Shown piece by piece: positions 7,994 to 16,273 of a stretch of 64,000 nucleotides of DNA; within the stretch, counting starts at the first letter, position 1, and every line of letters starts with the position of its first letter. The stretch covers positions 42,762-106,761 of the forward strand of contig VGGK01000001.1 of assembly GCA_016868665.1 (NCBI GenBank), in the 5' to 3' direction. The notes below the pieces were generated by a model that saw only the letters and a program-made list of their open reading frames with translations, had not been told where the DNA came from and did not search any database. Made by a program: the position numbers and the translations under genes. This DNA is from Chlorobiota bacterium (GTDB taxonomy: Bacteria; Bacteroidota; Chlorobiia; Chlorobiales; Chlorobiaceae).

Positions 7994-9334
7994 ATGCCCA
8001 TTAAAAGACCCGATGATTTACATACAATGTATAAAAAATATTCTTACATTATTTTTTATACATTGTATGTAATGTTTGAAAAACATCACACCATCAACCC
8101 TGCAATGACCTATAACAAAGGGCAGAAAAAGGCCGTCAATCCGTTCTGCAACGATGCTTCGAAACGCGACAGGGAAATAACGACCTTGAAAAGCGAGTTT
8201 CTCAACAACGTTTCCCACGAGATCCGAACCCCTCTTAACGGCATCATCGGCATGACGGAATGCCTGTTCGATACGGAACTTGACGAAAAACAGCGCTTTT
8301 TTGCCGAAACGATCAGATCGAGCACGGCATCGCTCCTTAAGCTTACCGACGCCATCCTGACGTTTTCGAACACCGTTTCCGGAACACTCAATGCAGATCG
8401 ACGCGCTTTCTCGCTGTCGGCTCTGTTGTCCGATATCGAAAAGGAGCTTTCTCCTGCCGCAGCGCAGAAGGGGATCGGGTTTTTCATCCATGTCGATTCC
8501 GGCGTACCCGACCGGATCGGGGGGGATCCGGAAAAACTGAACCAGGTACTGACAAGCCTTGCGGAGAATGCCGTCAGGTTCACGGCCAAAGGCAACGTGG
8601 ATGTTTTTGTCGTGCCTGAACAGCATGGCGAAAAGAACGATACGCTCCGCTTTTCCGTCGCCGACACCGGACCCGGCATACCTGAAGACAAGATCGGAAC
8701 AATCTTCGATGCCTTCTCGCAGCTTGACGGCTCTTCGACGCGCAGACACGAAGGTCTCGGCCTCGGACTTGCGATCTCAAAAGCGCTGGTAAGGCTTATG
8801 GGGGGCGAAATCGGCATCGAAAACCGTAAGGAGCACGGCGCCTGTTTCTGGTTTACGGTGCCGGAATGCCTTTCCCTTCCGGAAAACCTCCCTGAAGTGC
8901 ATACGACAGCCGCAGTAAATCCGGCCGGACCCGCACAGCCGGGCATGGACGATCGTCCGCGAATACTGGTTGCGGAGGATAACCCAGTCAATCGGCAAAT
9001 CGTGCGCCTGATGCTGCAGAGATCGGGTTTACAGGCAGATCTGGTGTGTAACGGTCAGGATGCCGTCAGTGCCGTTGAAAAGAGACATTACGACCTCATT
9101 TTCATGGATATTCAGATGCCTGAAATGGACGGCCTCGAAGCGACCCGCATCATCCGGCGGATAGAATCCGGAAAGAACATTCCGATCGTTGCCCTGACAG
9201 CGCACACCAGGCAGGAAGAGCGCGACCGCTGTTTCGAGGCAGGTATGAGCGATTTTCTTCCGAAACCATTGAACCGTCGGGAATTTGAACATGTTCTCCG
9301 GCACTGGCTGCCGGAATTCAGCATGCCTGACTGA
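7994..9334 (+). CDS. Hybrid histidine kinase (HisKA-HATPase-REC)
   Basis: Counting from ATG 7994, the phospho-acceptor His is about residue 75 ([17 protein letters not shown]). N, G1 and G2 boxes follow ([35 protein letters not shown]), then a receiver domain ([14 protein letters not shown], acceptor Asp about 372 in [11 protein letters not shown], Lys in LPKPLN). No sensory or transmembrane domain is recognised in the short N-terminus, so it is probably cytoplasmic or needs a partner. Start choice is open: 7994 has GAGG only 2 nt away. ATGs at 8072 and 8105 lack a clear Shine-Dalgarno site but would leave a 23-bp inverted repeat (8018-8072) in the leader. The stop overlaps the next gene by one base, implying coupled translation with the HTH-PAS protein. 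Confidence 0.88.
   Translation: MPIKRPDDLHTMYKKYSYIIFYTLYVMFEKHHTINPAMTYNKGQKKAVNPFCNDASKRDREITTLKSEFLNNVSHEIRTPLNGIIGMTECLFDTELDEKQRFFAETIRSSTASLLKLTDAILTFSNTVSGTLNADRRAFSLSALLSDIEKELSPAAAQKGIGFFIHVDSGVPDRIGGDPEKLNQVLTSLAENAVRFTAKGNVDVFVVPEQHGEKNDTLRFSVADTGPGIPEDKIGTIFDAFSQLDGSSTRRHEGLGLGLAISKALVRLMGGEIGIENRKEHGACFWFTVPECLSLPENLPEVHTTAAVNPAGPAQPGMDDRPRILVAEDNPVNRQIVRLMLQRSGLQADLVCNGQDAVSAVEKRHYDLIFMDIQMPEMDGLEATRIIRRIESGKNIPIVALTAHTRQEERDRCFEAGMSDFLPKPLNRREFEHVLRHWLPEFSMPD
8018..8072. repeat. Perfect 23-bp inverted repeat, 9-nt loop
   Basis: The left arm is 8018-8040 (ttacatacaatgtataaaaa plus ata). The right arm is its exact complement at 8050-8072, around a loop ttcttacat. It is very AT-rich. 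It sits either in the first codons or in the 5' leader of the hybrid kinase, depending on the true start. Possible roles are operator, mRNA hairpin or insertion relic. No T-run follows, so a terminator is unlikely. Confidence 0.8.
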
Positions 9335-10056
9335 TGCCAGAGCGAGTAACAGAATCCCATATTAAGAATTCCTCTATGCCAGAGCATATGCAAACCCTTG
9401 CAAGGCCCGGAATAAGTCCGGGATTTCATTACCGGCTGAGAAAGTACATACAGAAAAAGCATGGATCGATCAATGCCTTCTGCCGGGCAGTCGGCATAAA
9501 ATATCCGGCACAGATGACGCCATACCTTACCGGCAAATGCGCTCCGGGCAAAAAAATGATCGCACGGCTGGAAACAGATGGCGCCGATATCCAATGGCTA
9601 TTATCGGGCGAAGTTCCCCACCGGACCTCGACGGTACTCGGAGAAACCCTTATGCTTTCCCGATACCGCATGGACATCGACACCCTTTTTCGCAAGTTTC
9701 GTCTGCATGTACAAACGTTTTCAGACCTTTACAAACCCTGCGTCGACGCATACGCCGTCCTTGACCACAACAAATCGATTGTTGATCTGAGCGGCTCTCT
9801 TGAAAACTATCTCGGATACCCTGGAGACACGTTATCAGGAAAGAACCTGAAAAACATCATGCATCCTGAAGACTACAGCGTAGTACAAAAAGCCCTTGAA
9901 AAAGAAACGAGGACTGAGGCTATTATAACGTTCAAATCCAGGTTCAGGAACCATGACGGTTCATATATCAATGCCGAATGGTCTCTGGCAATGCATACAA
10001 AACCGATGAGCGACCTGCCGGAATACGCAATGATCGTCAAAAGCAGCGGCTCATAG
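9334..10056 (+). CDS. HTH (phage-repressor-like) and PAS domain protein
   Basis: The protein has 240 residues and its ATG overlaps the TGA of the hybrid kinase (TGATG). Residues about 25-90 resemble the DNA-binding part of CI/XRE-type regulators (NAFCRAVGI, then MTPYLTGKCAPGKKMIARLE and DIQWLLSGE). Residues about 130-235 form a PAS domain (DAYAVLDHNKSIVDLSGS, YLGYPGDTLSGK, MHPEDYSVV, then HDGSYINAEWSL). A repressor-like HTH joined to a PAS sensor is not a common arrangement. With the upstream kinase it may form a two-gene signalling unit, although no receiver domain is present, so the link would be by protein contact or by shared signal. Domain calls are from motif reading. Confidence 0.8.
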   Translation: MPERVTESHIKNSSMPEHMQTLARPGISPGFHYRLRKYIQKKHGSINAFCRAVGIKYPAQMTPYLTGKCAPGKKMIARLETDGADIQWLLSGEVPHRTSTVLGETLMLSRYRMDIDTLFRKFRLHVQTFSDLYKPCVDAYAVLDHNKSIVDLSGSLENYLGYPGDTLSGKNLKNIMHPEDYSVVQKALEKETRTEAIITFKSRFRNHDGSYINAEWSLAMHTKPMSDLPEYAMIVKSSGS

Positions 10057-10401
10057 AATAAACAATCCAAACCGTTTTCAGGGAACTCACGATGCCGAAG
10101 AACCTCATGCTCGCGAGCAGTTGCCAAAAGGCCTTGCTGGATAATGATATTCATACGCGACGAGTAAAACCTCCCGAACCAGACAAAAACAACGCTTATT
10201 TAACCGTTACCCGTCGTTACCCGAAATCGCAATACATTGTTTGGTGACCATTCTTTTCGACATGACAAGATTCCTGATCACGACCGGTCTCCACTGAAAT
10301 GCCTGAAAGAACTCCAGTCAGATTATCCTGTTTATTTCAATGCGAGCTTTTCCGCACTGATATGCCAATAACCCACATCACACACAATTGCCGGCCGGCA
10401 C
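10057..10401. other. Intergenic, convergent genes, nothing recognised
   Basis: No supported coding frame, RNA or repeat is seen between the HTH-PAS gene and the bactofilin terminator. Confidence 0.5.
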
Positions 10402-10426
10402 AAAAAAAGCGGCCGGAAAGCCGCTT
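10402..10426 (-). terminator. Intrinsic terminator of the bactofilin gene
   Basis: On the minus strand the 7-bp stem aagcggc/gccgctt around tttccg is followed by a run of T. It lies about 37 nt beyond the bactofilin stop codon. Confidence 0.75.
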
Positions 10427-10462
10427 GATCATCAACATAACCCTAAAATAAGAGCATACAAA

Positions 10463-11188
10463 TCACTTCATTTTAATGCTCCCCGACAATTTTGCGCCCT
10501 CAGTGATGTTGAGTATCCCGACAACAAGATCTCCTTCAATATGAGCTGTCGAATCCGCACTGAACTCATTGTTGATATCGGCACTTCCCTTAATTGAGCC
10601 TGAAACCTTCATGGAATCAGCCTTGATATCACCTTCAATTGAACCGCCCTCTCCGATAATGACAACTGATGAACAGACAACATTACCGATTATCTTGCCA
10701 TCAACACGCAAGGAACTGGAAATAGACAGATTTCCTTCAAGCACGGTACCCTTTGCAAGATGGCTCATTGCCACATCACTTTTTTCCATATCCTTTTCAA
10801 AAACTTCTTGATGAAAGTGCTTGTTTACATTCATACTGCTACTCACATTATGTGTATTTTTATTTTTTTCAATCTCAGATTCTCCCGAAGTAAAAAAACC
10901 ATTTATTTTTTTTCCAGCAAAAGCAAAGCCCAGAAACAAAGAAATACCTAAAAACACAAGGATGTGGGCATTGCCAAAGTCTGACAAATTATTCAGAAAC
11001 GCATACATACCAGTACCTATTGAATAATTAGTGTCTGAGTGCAAATCCCTGAAAGAGGGCTCAATCAACGAAACAGTAACAGGAATATCGGTATCATTAC
11101 TTTCGCCATGAAGACAACTTCCTCTGAAAAGAAGAAACACAGAAATTGCAACCGTGATTTTTCCATACACCTTATCAAGCAGAAACAT
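10463..11188 (-). CDS. Bactofilin with N-terminal signal and membrane segment
   Basis: The protein has 241 residues from ATG 11188; a TTG one codon earlier is less likely. A hydrophobic N-terminus (ITVAISVFLLFRGSC) resembles a signal peptide. A second hydrophobic helix (ILVFLGISLFLGFAFAG) lies near residues 76-93. The C-terminal half is a bactofilin beta-helix: short repeated strands such as GTVLEGNLSISSSLRVDGKI, GSIEGDIKADSMKVSGSIKG and AHIEGDLVVGILNI. Bactofilins polymerise into cytoskeletal filaments without nucleotides and act in cell shape, stalk or polar organisation. Most are soluble or have a short membrane tail, so the long export-like N-terminal region is unusual. The charged linker (about 100-145) probably faces the cytoplasm. 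Confidence 0.85.
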   Translation of the reverse strand: MFLLDKVYGKITVAISVFLLFRGSCLHGESNDTDIPVTVSLIEPSFRDLHSDTNYSIGTGMYAFLNNLSDFGNAHILVFLGISLFLGFAFAGKKINGFFTSGESEIEKNKNTHNVSSSMNVNKHFHQEVFEKDMEKSDVAMSHLAKGTVLEGNLSISSSLRVDGKIIGNVVCSSVVIIGEGGSIEGDIKADSMKVSGSIKGSADINNEFSADSTAHIEGDLVVGILNITEGAKLSGSIKMK

Positions 11189-11361
11189 CAATCAACAAGC
11201 TACAATTATAAAAATAAACTTATTTAATCAAGTATAATAAAAGATAATTATGAATCAAACTTAACCCGGAAACGAATATCTGTAACATATCATATGTATA
11301 TAAGTATAATATACAAACACACCCGAAAGACAGCACAATAGCACACTCTTTCCGCAGAAAA

Positions 11362-11724
11362 TCACTGCAGCAGATTCAGGCTCATGAGCAGTTCCTGGCC
11401 GCTGAACGGTTTCTTGAGCGTGGTATGTGCACCAAGCGCGTCCGCAAGAACCAGGTAGTTGTCGGGTCCGACTTTTCCCCCACCGGAAATGGCTATAATC
11501 TTTATCGAGGGATATTGACGACGGATCTCCATGATGGTTTCGATACCCTCCTTTTCAGGCATGATAAGATCGGTGATCACCAGATCGATCTGCGGACGCC
11601 CCTTAAGGAATTCCAGGCCCGATTTACCGTTATCCGCCTCGAAAACGGCATGTTCGGCCTTTTTAAGCGTAACGCCGATGAATTTTCGTACGGCGCTATC
11701 GTCATCGATAACAAGTATATTCAT
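11362..11724 (-). CDS. CheY-like single-domain response regulator
   Basis: The protein is 120 residues of receiver domain only: acidic pocket VIDDDSAV, acceptor Asp in LVITDLIMPEKEG, Ser in IAISGGG and Lys in TLKKPF. It has no output domain. It starts 14 nt after the stop of the 1395-residue hybrid kinase on the same strand, so the two are probably co-transcribed and the regulator may receive phosphate from it. Confidence 0.93.
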   Translation of the reverse strand: MNILVIDDDSAVRKFIGVTLKKAEHAVFEADNGKSGLEFLKGRPQIDLVITDLIMPEKEGIETIMEIRRQYPSIKIIAISGGGKVGPDNYLVLADALGAHTTLKKPFSGQELLMSLNLLQ

Positions 11725-11738
11725 TGTACCTGCAATTA

Positions 11739-14700
11739 TTATTGATCGGATACGGAGAGGACTTCCCTCACTGACTGGGCAAGCAGGGCAAGCCTTACCG
11801 GTTTTTTCAGTAATTTTCTGATACCGTAACGGCTCAGAGGAACGGTATATTCAATATCTTTGCCATAACCGGTCATCAGAACAACCGGAAGATGCGGACT
11901 GATTACGTGCAGCTCCCGAGCAAATTCGATACCGGTCATTTCCGGCATGGTAAGGTCGGTGATCACAATATCGAATGCGGCGGGATCATTGCGGAAAAGT
12001 GCAAGCGCCTCAACCGGCGAGCTCAGGGCCCGAATGCTGAATCCAAGCTTGCCCATCATCACGCTCATCAACTGTACGGTTGCCGGCTCGTCGTCGACAA
12101 AGAGAATGCTGGCGCTTTGGGAACCTTCCAGCTGAACGGCCTCTCCTTCCTGCAATGCCGTCTGTCCCTTTATCACTGGCAGGTAGATCCTGAAGGTACT
12201 GCCCTTACCGACAACGCTCTCGACAGCTACATCACCCTTGCAGCTCGTCACGATGCCATGCACGACCGACAGACCCAGACCGGTGCCCTTGTTGACAGGC
12301 TTGGTGGTATAAAACGGCTCGAAAATGCGTTCCATCGTCGCATCGTCCATGCCATGGCCGGTATCGGAAACGCTGAGCTGAACATACCTGTCGCCGGTCA
12401 GTTTCGGCATAAGCTTGCGCAATTCGCTATCCGGAACGATTTCCCGCAGATCGATTGCAATGTCGCCACCTGAAATTTCCATAGCCTGGAACGCATTGGT
12501 GCAGAGGTTGACGACAACCTGATGGATCCGGGATGGATCGGCAAGAACATGGCCACAGTTGCCGTCGATGGACTGACTGATGGTGATGGTTGCCGGAATG
12601 GAAGGACGCAGCAGTTTCAGCGCCTCGACGATGATTGCCTGCACGCTCACCACAACAGGAGTGCGTTCGTCCGCCCGACTGAAGGTAAGAATCTGCGCAA
12701 CGAGGTTCTGCGCCCTTCCGGCAGCCTGCATGATTTCGGTGAAATACTCATGCAGCGGATCTTCCTCGGAAAGGGACATGGCTCCCATTTCTGCATATCC
12801 GAGAACAGGGGTCAGAATATTGTTGAAATCATGTGCTATGCCGCCGGCAAGGGTGCCTATGGTTTCGAGACGCTGGGTTTTTTTCAGACGCGACTCCAGC
12901 TGCTGTTTTTCTTCCTGAGCCGCAACTCTATCCGTTATATCGAACAGAATGCCGTCAATACCGACAAAGGTTCCTTCATCGGAAAAAACAGACGTTTTAC
13001 GATCTTCGATCCATCTTACCGCACCATCGGGATGCACTATCCGATAGACGATAACCTGCAATCCTCTTGATTTTCGAAGCCTGGTGTATGAATCGACAAC
13101 AAGCTGACGATCGTCGGGGTGTATATATGCAAGAATCTGTGCAATCGAACCAGCAACAGACGAAATAATCTCGCGATTTGAAGAAGCCGTTTTCACATCC
13201 GAAAGAAACCGTATCGAATCATCGGTCGAGATATGGTATACTACCCCGGGAATATTGTCGATAATTGACCGGAATTCCTCGCTGACGCGTTTCTGCAAAG
13301 CGCTTTCGCGCAATACGTCCTCTGCACGTTTCAGTTCATAAAGATCGACGACGATCGTTCGCACCCCTGTAACAGCCCCTTGCTGCCTGATCGGCGAACT
13401 GTACAAAAGAACCGGTCGCCTGAGGCCGTCTTTCATAATAACGGTGTACTCGTTTCCTCTTGGTATATAACCCGACTCAAGCATCTGTATCCGGTTTTTG
13501 CTGGCCCGTTCAAGATCTTCGGGCGCGAGGTACCTGTAGGCCGAAACCCCCTGCGCCAGATCTCTGGGGGTCAGACTGAAAAACTGCTGCCCTTCAAGAT
13601 TGACATAGGTAGCAATCCCCTGCATGTCTATCTCGAAAAGCGGAAGAGGAAGAAACTCGGTGAGTTCACGGAATTTCCTTTCGCTCTCAACGAGAGCGGA
13701 CTGGTTTTTCAACCGCTCGGATATATCTCGGCTGATGCCAAACAGTACCTGCTTGCCATCCCATGTTCCGTGTGTGATTTTCGTTTCAACCGGAAGGCGC
13801 CCCCCCGACTTCTGCATAAGCGGTATAAGACAGACATTCTCTTGTCCGGCAAGCATCCGTTCAACAGCGGTTTCAGCCTCTTCCCGCTGTTCGGAAGGAT
13901 GCACATCGAGCACATGCATCTGCAGCAGTTCTTCACGGGAATATCCCAGTGAAGCGACGGTTGCGGCATTGATATGCATGATGGTTCCGTCGGCGCCTAT
14001 TATGAACAGCATATCGTCAATGGTATCGAAAAGCGCTTCCAGATTCTTGTTAACCGCGCTTATCCGATCCTCATGGTTGGCCTGAATGATTGCCGCGCCG
14101 ATATGCGACGCCACAGTTTCAAGCGCTTTGCGTGAAAACGCAGGTACCTGCTCGAGCGAATGTGAAGCGACGTTAAGACTGGCAACGACACGGTTTTTGC
14201 TGACAACCGGAAGTACGGCAATCGCCTTCAGTCCTTCCCTGTTCAAGGCTTCAGAGGGATTGTCGTTTATATCTCTGAAACGGCCGTACCATGGACTGCC
14301 TGAAGCGACCAGCATGCATTGTGCTGAATCGGGCATGTAGTGGCATGTGTCCCGTACAAAATCATCCGACACGCCCTGGCTGTAGGCGAGACCAAGAGTG
14401 CTGTCGGCTTCATTGACAAGATAGATTCCGCCGCAATCCATTCCCGAAATGTCTATCGCCGCCTGAAGACAGTGCCGCAGGGTCTCCCCGAACGACTGCG
14501 ATGCGCTCAGCTTCAGGGCAAGATCGAGCTCGCTCTGAATGAGCTGCTCGACCTGCTTGCGCTGCAGCGCGTTTGCAATGATGCCGCCGGCCAGCATGAG
14601 GATCGATGCCGCATCTGCGGGCCACTGGCGCTCTTCTCTCACGGCATCGAAACCTATAAAACCAAACGGGATTTTTTCTGATACAAGCGGTATGAGAATC

Positions 14701-15926
14701 AAGGACCTGATGTCCTGCAGTTCAAGAATGTTTCTTTCCGTTTCGGCCTCTTCAGGCATTGCCGATACTCTTGGAACAATGATTACTTCATTACCGAAAA
14801 ATTTGTTCAATGACCACGAAAAATCCTCGGTCGGCAGCCGCTGGAGAATATCCATCTGCGGCTCGATGCCCTCGGCACACCACTCGTGGGTGTTGTCCAT
14901 GAACCGCAGGTTGTCGTAGTACTGGAAAATATAGCTGCGATCGGCCCGGACGAATTCGCCGATGCTTCGCAGCGCCTCGTTGATCATGGCATCGATGCCA
15001 TCGGCCGAAACATTGATGAACCGGTTAGCCAGCGACGAGACAAGACTCTCGAACTGACGGTTGTAGGCAAGCGACGCTTCGGACTGCTTGCGAAGCGAGT
15101 TATCGAGCAGATACCCTTCATAGCAGGCGATATGACCGTCATCTTCCCTGACGATTGCCGTAAAATCATAAACCCACGCCATTGTGCCGTCCTTGCGGAG
15201 CACGCGATACTCCTGCTCGAAGGTGGTTCTCTCAGGATCAGCTGAATAACGCTCAAGTTCTTCCTGTACCCGTTCGAGATCGTCCGGATGGATCACCTCG
15301 ACATAGTTCACCCTGCCGTCAGTGAAATCTTCCGGATCGTAACCGAACAAAAGGGAGACATTGGGCGAAACATATTCGGCAGGAAGTCCAGGAACATTGT
15401 TCCACCTGAAAACCGTCACGGGTCCTTCCAGAAACAGTTTCCTCTCCTGCTTCAACCTCTCTTCGGCACGTTTTCGACAGCTTATATCCTGATGGGAACC
15501 GACCATCCTCAGCGGCTTGCCCGCTGCGTCGGTCTCGAAAACCTTGCCCCGGTCAAGCACCCATATCCAGTGGCCATGCTTGTGCCGCATCCTCAGCTCT
15601 ATTTCGTAGAAATCGTCCTCTCCGCTGAAATGCCGTGCAAGCAGCTCGCCTGACTTCAGGAGGTCGTCAGGATGGCAGAATGCTTCCCAGGTCGCTATGG
15701 TGACCGGTGCAATCTCATCGAGCTTGTAACCGATCATTTCAGCCCATCCGGCATTGACATAAACACTGCCGGTACGCATGTCCCAGTCCCAGTACCCGGC
15801 TTTTGTAGCTTCGACAACCATATCAAGACGTCGAAGCATATCCTTCAGTTCGGCATGCTCAGCCTGCAGACGACAGAGTTCGCTCTCGCTCGTTCCGGCT
15901 GCAATAATAGAAGTATCGTCGTTCAT
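11739..15926 (-). CDS. Large multi-PAS/GAF hybrid histidine kinase
   Basis: The protein has 1395 residues and no transmembrane segments. Reading order: PAS (about 30-155, with WDWDMRTG and HPDDL), PAS (about 165-290), GAF (about 310-460, with ADRSYIFQYYDN), GAF (about 475-625, with GMDCGGIYLVNEAD), three further PAS domains (about 640-760, 770-890, 905-1030), a HisKA domain with GGIAHDFNNILTPVLGYAEM, a HATPase with VVNLCTNAFQAM, SDTGHGMD and GTGLGLSVVHGIV, and a C-terminal receiver (ILFVDDEPATVQL, Asp in VITDLTMPEM, KKPV). Five PAS and two GAF sensors imply integration of several intracellular signals such as redox, light-linked or ligand signals; which ones cannot be told from sequence. It is followed by a CheY-like gene. 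Confidence 0.93.
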   Translation of the reverse strand: MNDDTSIIAAGTSESELCRLQAEHAELKDMLRRLDMVVEATKAGYWDWDMRTGSVYVNAGWAEMIGYKLDEIAPVTIATWEAFCHPDDLLKSGELLARHFSGEDDFYEIELRMRHKHGHWIWVLDRGKVFETDAAGKPLRMVGSHQDISCRKRAEERLKQERKLFLEGPVTVFRWNNVPGLPAEYVSPNVSLLFGYDPEDFTDGRVNYVEVIHPDDLERVQEELERYSADPERTTFEQEYRVLRKDGTMAWVYDFTAIVREDDGHIACYEGYLLDNSLRKQSEASLAYNRQFESLVSSLANRFINVSADGIDAMINEALRSIGEFVRADRSYIFQYYDNLRFMDNTHEWCAEGIEPQMDILQRLPTEDFSWSLNKFFGNEVIIVPRVSAMPEEAETERNILELQDIRSLILIPLVSEKIPFGFIGFDAVREERQWPADAASILMLAGGIIANALQRKQVEQLIQSELDLALKLSASQSFGETLRHCLQAAIDISGMDCGGIYLVNEADSTLGLAYSQGVSDDFVRDTCHYMPDSAQCMLVASGSPWYGRFRDINDNPSEALNREGLKAIAVLPVVSKNRVVASLNVASHSLEQVPAFSRKALETVASHIGAAIIQANHEDRISAVNKNLEALFDTIDDMLFIIGADGTIMHINAATVASLGYSREELLQMHVLDVHPSEQREEAETAVERMLAGQENVCLIPLMQKSGGRLPVETKITHGTWDGKQVLFGISRDISERLKNQSALVESERKFRELTEFLPLPLFEIDMQGIATYVNLEGQQFFSLTPRDLAQGVSAYRYLAPEDLERASKNRIQMLESGYIPRGNEYTVIMKDGLRRPVLLYSSPIRQQGAVTGVRTIVVDLYELKRAEDVLRESALQKRVSEEFRSIIDNIPGVVYHISTDDSIRFLSDVKTASSNREIISSVAGSIAQILAYIHPDDRQLVVDSYTRLRKSRGLQVIVYRIVHPDGAVRWIEDRKTSVFSDEGTFVGIDGILFDITDRVAAQEEKQQLESRLKKTQRLETIGTLAGGIAHDFNNILTPVLGYAEMGAMSLSEEDPLHEYFTEIMQAAGRAQNLVAQILTFSRADERTPVVVSVQAIIVEALKLLRPSIPATITISQSIDGNCGHVLADPSRIHQVVVNLCTNAFQAMEISGGDIAIDLREIVPDSELRKLMPKLTGDRYVQLSVSDTGHGMDDATMERIFEPFYTTKPVNKGTGLGLSVVHGIVTSCKGDVAVESVVGKGSTFRIYLPVIKGQTALQEGEAVQLEGSQSASILFVDDEPATVQLMSVMMGKLGFSIRALSSPVEALALFRNDPAAFDIVITDLTMPEMTGIEFARELHVISPHLPVVLMTGYGKDIEYTVPLSRYGIRKLLKKPVRLALLAQSVREVLSVSDQ

Positions 15927-16273
15927 CGTTCAGTTTTGCAATCAGAAAACCATCTTGACAGAAGCACAAAAGGACACAACGAAAGGACTTTTCCGTACAA
16001 AAAAAGATATTTCCTTATGCAGGATCCGTTCTTGCTGCAGAATACCCGGATCAACATTGCGTATAAAACAACAAATGCCGGGTATACCGGCACTATGGTT
16101 AATATAATAATAGATACGTAATATTGTAATACAGGAACGATTGTTTCCCGGCATACCTTCGGGTTATGCGCCAGCTGTCGTTCATGAAAACATCTTTTTT
16201 ATAATGTCGTAATCTCCGACGGACTCATGTCATCAAATAAAGCCGATTTCATCCTGCGCCTCAACACGAGGTT
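15927..16273. other. Intergenic between two kinase genes
   Basis: It contains a small hairpin tgccgggtataccggca (16076-16092) without an adjacent T run. It separates two minus-strand kinase genes and probably holds the promoter of the 1395-residue kinase. No gene is seen. Confidence 0.45.
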
